Origin: JBEIUO01 sp964549785
Lineage (GTDB): Bacteria > Planctomycetota > Phycisphaerae > Phycisphaerales > UBA1924
Reading direction: 5' to 3'
Assembly (NCBI GenBank): GCA_964549785.1
Contig: CAZJXA010000092.1
Location: 1-11,697, forward strand
DNA: 11,697 nucleotides
Below, in pieces: positions 6,411-11,697 of this stretch (position 1 is the first letter of the stretch; each line of letters opens with the position of its first letter). The position numbers were made by a program, and so were the translations under genes. The notes below the pieces were generated by a model. It was given only the letters and a program-made list of their open reading frames with translations, ran no database searches and was not told the origin of the DNA.

Positions 6411-6947
6411 ATGTCGAAAGAATCTGAAAAGCCCGCCGCGCCGGCCGAGGGAGCGGCGCCGCCCCCGAAGTCCGGGAAAAAGACCATACTGGTGGTGGCG
6501 GTCCTGATGGCGGTCGAGGCCGGAGCGGTCATCGGGGTGATGTCGTTGACTGGCCCGAAGAGCGCGGAGGCCGAGGCCCACACGATCGAGGGCGAATCGA
6601 AGGACGACGGCGAGACGGCGGTGGAGATTCCGCTGATTGGGGAGCGGTTCCAGAATCTGCAGACCGGGCGTGTATGGATCTGGGATTGTGAGATCGTGCT
6701 GAAGGTTAAGAACAAGAACCGGCCGTTCGTCGAGCGCGTCCTTGAACAGCAGGCCGCCGAGATTCAGGAAGGCCTGTCCACCATTTTTCGCAAGGCGCAG
6801 CACGTGCACCTCAAGGAAGCCGGGTTGGAGACAATCAACCGGCAGGTCGCCGCGTTCATGTCTCACACGCTTGAAAAGGATGCGGACGGCAAGGAGCGGG
6901 TGGAGAGGGTGATGATCCCTAAGTGCAAGGGGTTTCCGGCAGACTGA
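6411..6947 (+). CDS. fliL: FliL-like flagellar basal-body/stator-associated protein
   Basis: A 178-residue single-pass inner-membrane protein. A basic, proline/alanine-rich cytoplasmic N-terminus ends in KSGKK (20-24). One membrane helix follows (about 25-47, ILVVAVLMAVEAGAVIGVM), then an acidic linker (52-70), and a periplasmic domain from about residue 71. FliL forms a ring around the stator units and supports motor torque. The periplasmic part keeps the FliL plan: a strand with EIVLKVKNKN (94-103), a helix (FVERVLEQQAAEIQEGLSTI), then QHVHLKEAGLETINRQ (130-145). However, the end VERVMIPKCKGFPAD differs from the usual 'F...VVQ' ending, so it is a divergent member. The ATG at 6411 (TGGAG at 6397-6401) is preferred over the adjacent in-frame TTG at 6408. 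Position before fliN supports the call. Confidence 0.82.
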   Translation: MSKESEKPAAPAEGAAPPPKSGKKTILVVAVLMAVEAGAVIGVMSLTGPKSAEAEAHTIEGESKDDGETAVEIPLIGERFQNLQTGRVWIWDCEIVLKVKNKNRPFVERVLEQQAAEIQEGLSTIFRKAQHVHLKEAGLETINRQVAAFMSHTLEKDADGKERVERVMIPKCKGFPAD

Positions 6948-6989
6948 TCAACATTGCGCCCACCAAGCCGGACCCGCGCAGGAACCGGA

Positions 6990-7006
6990 CCGCAAAATTC
7001 TTGCGG
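6990..7006 (+). other. Short perfect hairpin between fliL and fliN
   Basis: CCGCAA (6990-6995) and TTGCGG (7001-7006) form a perfect 6-bp stem around the loop AATTC. An A-run (7013-7017), not a T-run, follows shortly after, so it does not look like a plus-strand terminator. It lies in the 152-bp gap where fliM is absent. It could be a message-stability element or chance. Confidence 0.3.
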
Positions 7007-7099
7007 GCGGGCAAAAATGGCCGATTCACCCGCTTGACGGCTGATCCAGGATGGAACGGCCCGGTAGATCACTCATCGCTGCATACCAAAGGGGCCAGG

Positions 7100-7651
7100 A
7101 TGGCCGACGACTCGAAAAACCCTCAAGCGTCCATCGACAAGAACTCCGGATTCGGTCCGGACGTTCATGGCCCGAACGTTGATGGCCCGGCGCAAGACCC
7201 TGGTTCGGCCGATGCGATCGCGGATGAAGCCCTGCGGGCCGCCGAAGATGCGCTGCGCGACCTTGACAGTTTGCAGTCCGAGGTGGCCTCGGTCCCGGTA
7301 TCCGGTTCCGCTCGGCAGAGCGGCTCGCAGGGGTCACACGGCGCTTCTGCGTTCGCCTTCCCCTCGTTCGATTCCCCTCGCGAGAGCACGGCCCCGACCG
7401 CGATTGACATGCTTTCTGACGTCAATCTGAACGTGAAGATCGAACTCGGTCGCACACGGATGTTGGTCGAGGACGTGCTGAAACTTTCCGAAGGGGCCGT
7501 TGTGGAGCTCGACAAGTTGGCGGGCGACCCGGTCGACGTCTACGTCAACGATCGTCATGTGGCGCGGGGCGAGGTTCTGGTCTTGAACGACAATTTCTGC
7601 GTGCGGATCAACGAGATCATCGTCCCGGTCGTCCGGGCGGCCTCGGCGTAG
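7100..7651 (+). CDS. fliN: Flagellar motor switch protein FliN, with long N-terminal extension
   Basis: A 183-residue protein whose last 80 residues are a typical FliN SpoA (surface presentation of antigens) domain. DMLSDVNLNVKIELGRTRML (103-122), EDVLKLSEGAVVELDKLAGD (124-143), VDVYVNDRHVARGEVLVLND (145-164) and FCVRINEIIVP (166-176) are all hallmark FliN segments. FliN forms the lower C-ring and helps dock the FliH-FliI export complex. The first 100 residues are low-complexity, with an acidic Ala-rich helix (ADEALRAAEDALRDLDSLQS, 41-60), where E. coli FliN (137 residues) has a shorter N-terminus. I chose ATG 7100 (AAAGG at 7088-7092). The frame is open back to 6923 but that part overlaps fliL and resembles nothing. 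No CheC-like domain is present, so this is FliN, not FliY. Confidence 0.93.
   Translation: MADDSKNPQASIDKNSGFGPDVHGPNVDGPAQDPGSADAIADEALRAAEDALRDLDSLQSEVASVPVSGSARQSGSQGSHGASAFAFPSFDSPRESTAPTAIDMLSDVNLNVKIELGRTRMLVEDVLKLSEGAVVELDKLAGDPVDVYVNDRHVARGEVLVLNDNFCVRINEIIVPVVRAASA
7161..7190 (+). repeat. 15-bp tandem duplication inside fliN
   Basis: Two adjacent 15-base units (7161-7175 and 7176-7190) agree at 13 of 15 positions. They encode the near-repeat HGPN-VDGP in the disordered N-terminal extension of FliN. The repeat keeps the reading frame and suggests slippage growth of a flexible linker. Confidence 0.6.
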
Positions 7652-7695
7652 CGGCTTCGAAGGCTGAACGGTTCGGGGGGTGTGGGTGATGGAGT

Positions 7696-7720
7696 GGAAA
7701 TGGCCATGGAGGGCCGTTCC
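7696..7720 (+). other. Hairpin in the fliN-fliO gap
   Basis: GGAA-A-TGGCC (7696-7705) pairs with GGCCG-TTCC (7712-7720) around the loop ATGGAG, giving about 9 pairs with one bulged A and one G-U pair. It lies 15 nt upstream of the fliO ribosome binding site. No T-run follows. A role in message processing or in fliO translation is possible but unproven. Confidence 0.3.
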
Positions 7721-7734
7721 GTGGTATTGAAGCC

Positions 7735-7741
7735 AGGAAGG
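7735..7741 (+). promoter_or_regulatory. Strong ribosome binding site that sets the rare TTG start of fliO
   Basis: AGGAAGG lies 7 nt before TTG 7749. There is no in-frame ATG until codon 114, inside the mature protein, and the TTG start yields a complete signal peptide, so both signals agree. Confidence 0.7.
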
Positions 7742-7748
7742 CAAGCGA

Positions 7749-8489
7749 TTGAACGTGAGAAGTCGGATCATCGTGGCGGCGTTTTCGGTCGCCCTGGCGG
7801 TCGGTACCACAAGCGCACAACAGGTGGGTCCGGATCCGTCACCCGGCAACGCCCCGGCTTGGGCGTCCGGGGCTCCCTCGATCGAGCGGCAGTCGCTGGG
7901 TACCTCGTCCGTTGAACTCAAGGCGGGTTCGAACGAGGGCCGCATCGAGAGCTCCCTCGACAGGCCGTCTCGCGAGCCGAACGACGCGGGGAAGTCGTCC
8001 TCGCTCTCGGGCTACGGCCAGCCCGCGGTCGCCGTCGCCGCAGTCTCAGGGTTGATCGTCGCCTTGGGGTTCGCCGTCCGGCTGGTAATGAGGAATAAGG
8101 GTGGGTTGCTGGCCTCGTTGGGCGCGGGGGGTCGCGCCCCCTCGGGCCTTATCGAGATTTTGGCCCGATACCCGGTCGGGCGGCAGTCAACGTTGATTGT
8201 TCTGAAGATCGACCGGCGAGTTCTGCTCATCAATCAGTCCGGAGCCCAGAGAAGCGCCATGACCGTGCTCACCGAGTTTACGGACCCTGCGGAAGTCGCT
8301 TCTATCCTGCTGCGAACCCGCGACGAAGCCGAAACCCGTTCGGCGGCCCGCTTTCAGAGCGTGCTCTCGGGTGCGGGCGAAGCCTACGAAGAGCCGCCGC
8401 CCAAGAGCTTCGCCCCCAGCACGTTTGGCTCGCTGAGAAAACATCTGAAGGGCTTGCTGCAACCGGAAGTCATGGGGAAGGCGTCGTGA
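7749..8489 (+). CDS. fliO: Flagellar biosynthesis protein FliO, TTG start, with signal peptide
   Basis: A 246-residue bitopic membrane protein. FliO helps assemble the FliP ring of the export gate. From the TTG start it has a signal peptide (basic MNVRSR, hydrophobic IIVAAFSVALAVG, then TSAQQ with cleavage likely after residue 23). A periplasmic, disordered stretch of about 65 residues follows, then a membrane helix (about 92-114, AVAVAAVSGLIVALGFAVRL). The cytoplasmic FliO domain contains IEILARYPVGRQSTLIVLKI (135-154) and DRRVLLINQSGAQRSAMTVL (155-174), the family's 'R.P.G....L.++++..R.LL+' pattern. A further 65-residue polar tail follows. E. coli FliO is about 120 residues; long forms with signal peptides occur outside Proteobacteria. 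Place directly before fliP supports the call. Its TGA shares one base with the fliP ATG (TGATG). Confidence 0.88.
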   Translation: MNVRSRIIVAAFSVALAVGTTSAQQVGPDPSPGNAPAWASGAPSIERQSLGTSSVELKAGSNEGRIESSLDRPSREPNDAGKSSSLSGYGQPAVAVAAVSGLIVALGFAVRLVMRNKGGLLASLGAGGRAPSGLIEILARYPVGRQSTLIVLKIDRRVLLINQSGAQRSAMTVLTEFTDPAEVASILLRTRDEAETRSAARFQSVLSGAGEAYEEPPPKSFAPSTFGSLRKHLKGLLQPEVMGKAS

Positions 8490-9517
8490 TGGGCCTGATT
8501 CGATATTTCGCGTCGGGCGCCCGGGCCGTGATCGTCATCGCGTTGCTTATCGCGCTGGGGGCTGGCGAGCAGAACGCGGACGCACAGCCAGCCTTCGGGC
8601 CCCCGGCACCCGGGCAGAGCGAGCCCGACGGCTCTAGTGCGCAGGGCGACGCGGCGACAACAACGCCCATCGTTCTCTCGAACGGGGCCGCAGCGACCGG
8701 CATCAATCCGCTGGAGATGCTGGCGGGCGCTGGCGACGGGTTGGCAGGCCGTTCCGGGCGGACGGCCGAGGGCGGCCAGCGGGGCGGGCTTTCTGTTGCG
8801 CTGAACATCCTGGTGGTGCTCACGGTCATCGCGCTGGTGCCGAGCATCATGCTGATGTGCACCTGCTTCGTGCGGATATTGGTGGTGATGGGACTGCTCA
8901 AGCAGGCGATCGGGGCCCAATCGGTGCCGCCGCCACAGGTTATCACCGCGCTCGCGCTCTTCATGACTCTGGTGGTGATGTCGCCGACACTGGCCCGAAT
9001 CAACGACGAAGCGGTCGTTCCCTATCGGGCGGGCACGATCACCGACTATGACGTGCTCTGGGCCAAGGCCCGGCAGCCCGCCCGCGACTTCATGTTCGCC
9101 CAGATCGAGGCCACCGGGAATTGGTCGAGCGTGTACATGATGCTGGAGCGGAGGGGGATCGATACGAGCGATCCGTCCCAACTGACGCGGGCCGACGTGG
9201 ACATGATCTCGCTGGTCCCCGCGTACATGCTGAGCGAACTCAAGACCGCGTTCCTGATGGGGTTCCGCATCTACCTGCCGTTCCTGGTCATCGACCTCGT
9301 GATCAGCACGATGCTCATCTCGATGAGCATGATGATGCTGCCGCCGGTGCTCATCAGCCTCCCCTTCAAGTTGCTGCTCTTTGTGCTGGTGGATGGATGG
9401 GCCCTTTTGGTGGGGAGCCTGATGGGGAGTTTCGTGCCGCCCGAGGCGGTCGCGCTGGCGCCCGTGCTGGGAGACTGTCTGCAGACCGCAACGGCGTGCC
9501 TCTGGAGCCCCGCATGA
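8489..9517 (+). CDS. fliP: Flagellar type III export gate protein FliP, with long periplasmic N-terminal extension
   Basis: A 342-residue FliP, the main pore-forming subunit of the export gate (five copies with FliQ and FliR). It has a signal peptide (about 1-32, hydrophobic VIVIALLIALGAG). The conserved body starts at about 103: LNILVVLTVIALVPSIMLMC, TCFVRILVVMGLLKQAIG (125-142), ALFMTLVVMSPTL (156-168), ARQPARDFM (194-202), VPAYMLSELKTAFLMGFRIY (243-262), LPFLVIDLVISTML (263-276) and LPFKLLLFVLVDGWALLVGS (291-310). These closely match E. coli FliP (245 residues). Residues 33-100 form an extra Gly/Ala/Pro-rich spacer between signal and body, and about 27 residues extend past the usual C-terminus. 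ATG 8489 (GGGGAAGG at 8474-8481) is preferred over the in-frame GTG 8486. Its stop overlaps fliQ (ATGA). Confidence 0.97.
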   Translation: MGLIRYFASGARAVIVIALLIALGAGEQNADAQPAFGPPAPGQSEPDGSSAQGDAATTTPIVLSNGAAATGINPLEMLAGAGDGLAGRSGRTAEGGQRGGLSVALNILVVLTVIALVPSIMLMCTCFVRILVVMGLLKQAIGAQSVPPPQVITALALFMTLVVMSPTLARINDEAVVPYRAGTITDYDVLWAKARQPARDFMFAQIEATGNWSSVYMMLERRGIDTSDPSQLTRADVDMISLVPAYMLSELKTAFLMGFRIYLPFLVIDLVISTMLISMSMMMLPPVLISLPFKLLLFVLVDGWALLVGSLMGSFVPPEAVALAPVLGDCLQTATACLWSPA

Positions 9518-9771
9518 CGTATGACGATTCATCCGTCGAACTGGTGCGGACGGCTCTCATCATCACGCTCAAGATCGCCGCGCCGATGGTTGCGGTCGGG
9601 CTGGTGGTCGGGCTGGTGATCAGCCTCGTCCAGAGCATCACATCGATTCAGGATCAGACGATCTCGCTCATCCCCAAGATCGTGGCGATGGTGCTGGTGG
9701 CGATCCTCATCATCCCGTGGGTCGTGCAGCGGCTCGTTGAATATGCGGCGGAGATGCTCACACTCAGTTGA
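9514..9771 (+). CDS. fliQ: Flagellar type III export gate protein FliQ
   Basis: An 85-residue protein of normal FliQ length (85-90) with the two-helix hairpin of the family. Helix 1 is about 14-40 (ALIITLKIAAPMVAVGLVVG, LVISLVQ). The loop SITSIQDQTISLIPKI (41-56) holds the highly conserved 'Q..T.IQ+QT+.++PK' motif. Helix 2 is about 57-75. Four FliQ copies wrap the FliP-FliR core of the export gate and line its cytoplasmic entrance. The start ATG overlaps the fliP stop (ATGA, 9514-9517), and the stop touches the fliR start as TGATG. No feature departs from the family. Confidence 0.97.
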   Translation: MTYDDSSVELVRTALIITLKIAAPMVAVGLVVGLVISLVQSITSIQDQTISLIPKIVAMVLVAILIIPWVVQRLVEYAAEMLTLS

Positions 9772-10652
9772 TGGTTGTGCATCACCGCCTCCCTTTGAAG
9801 GACCGTTCATCGTTGACCGTGCCGCTGGACATCCACTCGCTCGCCTCGCACGCGGGGATGTTCTCGCTCGCGACGGCCCGCGTGGCGGGGCTCGCGCTCT
9901 CGACACCCGTTCTCATGGCGGCCGGCATCCCGATGCGGGCGAAGGTTCTGTTGATCGTGCTGATCGCCGCGGCGTCGTACCCGTTCGTGTGTTCGGTGTG
10001 TCCGATGGCGGCTCCGGTGACCGACGTCGTGGGGTTGGTGCCGATGATCGTGGGGGAAGCCGCTGTCGGCTTCTGCCTGGGGCTGATCGCCTCGATGCCG
10101 CTGCTTTTTCTGGAGGCCGCGGGGGGCATCTGCGGTCACCAGATGGGCTTTGGCTTGGCCCGCGTCTACAACCCGGCCGCCGATGAGGACGCCGACGTGC
10201 TGGGCCAGCTGCTCTACTTCATCGGGTTCGGCACCTTCCTGGCGGTGGGGGGGTTGGAGCGAATTTTTTCGATGTTGATCGGCACGTTCGAGGTGCTGCC
10301 GCCCGGCGCGGCGACGGTCGGGTTGATCGCGACGGTCGATTGGACACGAGCGGTCGGCGATGGCGTGGAACTCGCGCTGCGCGTCTCGGCACCGGTGACG
10401 GGGATCGTGATCATTTCATCGGCGGTGCTGGGGCTGATCGGGAAGACGATGCCGCAGATCAGCATCATGTCCGTGGGCTTCACGGTCAAGGCGGTTGCCG
10501 GCATTCTGGTTCTCGCGCTGTCGGTTCTGGCGATCGGTGAGGTATCCGCCGATGACATCGACGCGGCCCTCCGGCGGGCGGGAGGTTGGGCGGGGTTGCT
10601 CGGCGAGGTGCAGGCGGAGCGAGCGTTGGAGGAGGCGGATCATGGCCGATGA
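9771..10652 (+). CDS. fliR: Flagellar type III export gate protein FliR
   Basis: A polytopic inner-membrane protein of 293 residues from ATG 9771, which overlaps the fliQ stop by one base (TGATG). FliR is the single-copy subunit that completes the FliP-FliQ helical export channel. Typical parts are FSLATARVAGLALSTPVLMA (31-50), GIPMRAKVLLIVLIA (52-66, the 'P...+..L' element), GEAAVGFCLGLIASMPLLFL (95-114), EAAGGICGHQMGFGLARVYN (115-134, the conserved 'G..I..Q.G...A...+P' stretch) and RVSAPVTGIVIISSAVLGLI (204-223). The sequence then runs into GKTMPQISIMSVGFTVK (224-240), the 'R..PQ...F..G.P.K' signature. E. coli FliR is 261 residues. A start at TTG 9813 (AAGGA at 9798-9802) would remove 14 polar residues and give a more typical N-terminus. 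The last 11 bp overlap flhB. Confidence 0.95.
   Translation: MVVHHRLPLKDRSSLTVPLDIHSLASHAGMFSLATARVAGLALSTPVLMAAGIPMRAKVLLIVLIAAASYPFVCSVCPMAAPVTDVVGLVPMIVGEAAVGFCLGLIASMPLLFLEAAGGICGHQMGFGLARVYNPAADEDADVLGQLLYFIGFGTFLAVGGLERIFSMLIGTFEVLPPGAATVGLIATVDWTRAVGDGVELALRVSAPVTGIVIISSAVLGLIGKTMPQISIMSVGFTVKAVAGILVLALSVLAIGEVSADDIDAALRRAGGWAGLLGEVQAERALEEADHGR
9798..9802 (+). promoter_or_regulatory. Ribosome binding site for a possible alternative fliR start (TTG 9813)
   Basis: AAGGA lies 10 nt before an in-frame TTG at 9813. The nearest purine-rich motif to ATG 9771 is GGAG at 9750-9753, too distant for normal spacing. Either fliR depends on coupling from fliQ at 9771 or it starts at 9813. Confidence 0.35.
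10628..10635 (+). promoter_or_regulatory. Strong ribosome binding site for flhB inside fliR
   Basis: GGAGGAGG lies 6 nt before the flhB ATG (10642). It is the longest Shine-Dalgarno match I see in the window and sits within the last codons of fliR, so flhB can be loaded by ribosomes independently of the 11-nt overlap. Confidence 0.7.
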
Positions 10653-11697
10653 TCTGGGCGACAAGACGGAGATGCCCACCGATCGCAAGCGTTCGGACGC
10701 CCGCGAGCGGGGTCAGGTGGCGAAGAGTCAGGATCTCTCGGGGATCGTGGAACTGATCGCGGCCGTGATCGCGATCATCACATTGGGCGGGGGGCTGGTG
10801 CGGGCGTTGGCGGCGGTCTTGATGCGCTCGCTGGAACACTCGGGTGACGCCGTCCTGATCGACTCCCTGGTGCCGCTGTTGGCCGGGACGGTGCTCGAAA
10901 CATTCTTCGCGATCGGGCCGATCCTCCTGGTGTTGGTCGCAGTCGGTGTGATCGCCAACATGGCCCAGACCGGCCCCCTCTTGACGCCCTCCGCCATCAG
11001 CTTTAAGCCGGAGCGGCTGGACCCCATCAAGGGCTTTGCGCGGCTCTTTGACCGCAAGAGCCTGGCCCGAACGATCGTCAACTCCGGCAAACTGGTGCTG
11101 GTGATCTTGGTCACGTTCCCCGTGCTCAGGGGCGTCATGCATCGGGTCATCTCCTTGGGCCGCTTGGAAGCCTTTGCGGGAGTGGTGGAATTGGGCCGGA
11201 TCGTGCTGGAACTGCTGGCAACCCTGCTCGCGTGCCTGCTGGTGCTCGCCGTGATCGACTTTGTCGTGCAGCGGTGGCAGCACACGAAGGATCTGCGGAT
11301 GACGAAGGAAGAGGTGCGCGATGAACGCCGCAGCATGGACGGCGACCCCACCATGCGCGGCCGCCGCCTCCGGATGATGCGTGAACTCGCGCTCCACCGC
11401 ATCAACTCGGCCGTGCCCAAGGCCGACGTGATTGTGACCAACCCGACGCACTATTCGGTCGCGATCGCCTACGACCGGACCACGATGCGGGCCCCGCGCG
11501 TGGTCGCCAAGGGCGTCGATCTGCTCGCCCACCGCATCCGCCAGGTCGGCATGATCAACCGCGTACCCATCATCGAACGCCCACCGCTCGCCCGCGCGCT
11601 TTACGCCTCGGTCGAGGTGGGCGAAGAAGTCTCCCCGGAGTTCTACGAAGCCGTCGCCGAACTCCTCGCGTATGTCTACCGCCTCGAAGCAGCCGCC
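10642..11697 (+). CDS. flhB: Flagellar export switch protein FlhB (3' end cut by the window)
   Basis: 352 codons are visible with no stop before the window ends. FlhB is the export-gate protein that self-cleaves and, with FliK, switches specificity from hook to filament subunits. The N-terminus has the usual TDRKRSDARERGQVAKSQDL (13-32). Four membrane segments follow at about 35-60, 86-108, 146-166 and 183-209, with FKPERLDPIKGFARLF (121-136) between the second and third. The cytoplasmic part begins with KDLRMTKEEVRDERRSMDGD (216-235), the standard 'MTK.E+.+E.+..+G+P' linker. The autocleavage motif NPTH is intact at 267-270, followed by YSVAIAYD and APRVVAKGVDLLAHRIR. The end, VPIIERPPLARALYASVEVG, then EFYEAVAELLAYVYRL, is near the normal C-terminus (E. 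coli, 382), so only a short tail is probably missing. Confidence 0.97.
   Translation, partial: MADDLGDKTEMPTDRKRSDARERGQVAKSQDLSGIVELIAAVIAIITLGGGLVRALAAVLMRSLEHSGDAVLIDSLVPLLAGTVLETFFAIGPILLVLVAVGVIANMAQTGPLLTPSAISFKPERLDPIKGFARLFDRKSLARTIVNSGKLVLVILVTFPVLRGVMHRVISLGRLEAFAGVVELGRIVLELLATLLACLLVLAVIDFVVQRWQHTKDLRMTKEEVRDERRSMDGDPTMRGRRLRMMRELALHRINSAVPKADVIVTNPTHYSVAIAYDRTTMRAPRVVAKGVDLLAHRIRQVGMINRVPIIERPPLARALYASVEVGEEVSPEFYEAVAELLAYVYRLEAAA

Noticed and set aside
6923..7099. Upstream extension of the fliN frame by 59 codons, overlapping fliL
   Set aside because: It has no similarity to FliM or FliN and starts inside fliL. A ribosome binding site supports the start at 7100.
8384..9532. Minus-strand open frame of 382 codons rich in His, Arg and Gln
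   Set aside because: It is the mirror of fliP codons; His/Arg/Gln-rich composition is typical of antisense translation of GC-rich membrane-protein genes.
10225..10242. GGCACC-N4-TGGC, a second sigma-54-like motif
   Set aside because: The -12 element is mismatched, and it is within fliR coding sequence with no gene start just downstream other than flhB, 400 bp away.
10486..11532. Minus-strand open frame of 348 codons opposite fliR and flhB
   Set aside because: Same kind of antisense shadow. The plus strand carries the unmistakable flhB, including NPTH.

Overview
This window is a stretch of one flagellar operon, with every gene on the plus strand and no break in direction. It starts inside the 3' end of fliI and runs fliI, fliJ, a motE/ylxF-like gene, fliK, flgD, a 'flagellar operon protein' gene, flgE, an unrecognised small membrane-protein gene, fliL, fliN, fliO, fliP, fliQ, fliR and flhB. 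It ends 352 codons into flhB with no stop reached. The order follows the fla/che-type layout best known from Firmicutes, also found in other non-proteobacterial phyla. The DNA is GC-rich, strongly so at third codon positions. FliO and FliP carry cleavable-looking signal peptides and FlgE is large. I infer a Gram-negative, non-proteobacterial host, possibly a planctomycete (Phycisphaerae-like). No rRNA or other marker is present, so this is a guess.

Region 1 (1-4063) encodes export support and hook assembly: the FliI export ATPase, its stalk protein FliJ, a membrane-anchored coiled-coil MotE-like protein, the hook-length ruler FliK, the hook cap FlgD and a small protein of unknown function that usually sits between flgD and flgE. 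Region 2 (4067-7651) encodes the hook protein FlgE, an orphan three-helix membrane protein, FliL, and the switch protein FliN. Gaps of about 100-150 bp separate these genes and hold small hairpins. Region 3 (7749-11697) encodes the core export gate FliO, FliP, FliQ, FliR and FlhB, packed with overlaps.

The genes work as one module. FliP, FliQ, FliR and FlhB form the inner-membrane export gate, with FliO as assembly factor. FliI and FliJ energise and gate it. FliK and FlhB together switch export from hook to filament. FlgD and FlgE build the hook. FliN is part of the C-ring and FliL sits around the stator.

Most genes are translationally coupled: ATGA overlaps join fliJ/motE, motE/fliK, flgD/flagellar-operon-protein and fliP/fliQ; TGATG junctions join fliO/fliP and probably fliQ/fliR; an 11-nt overlap joins fliR/flhB. 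fliM, motA and motB, which often lie in the flgE-fliN interval in related layouts, are not here. I see no mobile element, CRISPR array, RNA gene, convincing promoter or intrinsic terminator. This is mainly an ordinary flagellar locus. The oddities are the unidentified membrane protein at 5924-6298, the missing fliM, and lineage-type extensions in FlgE, FliN and FliP.
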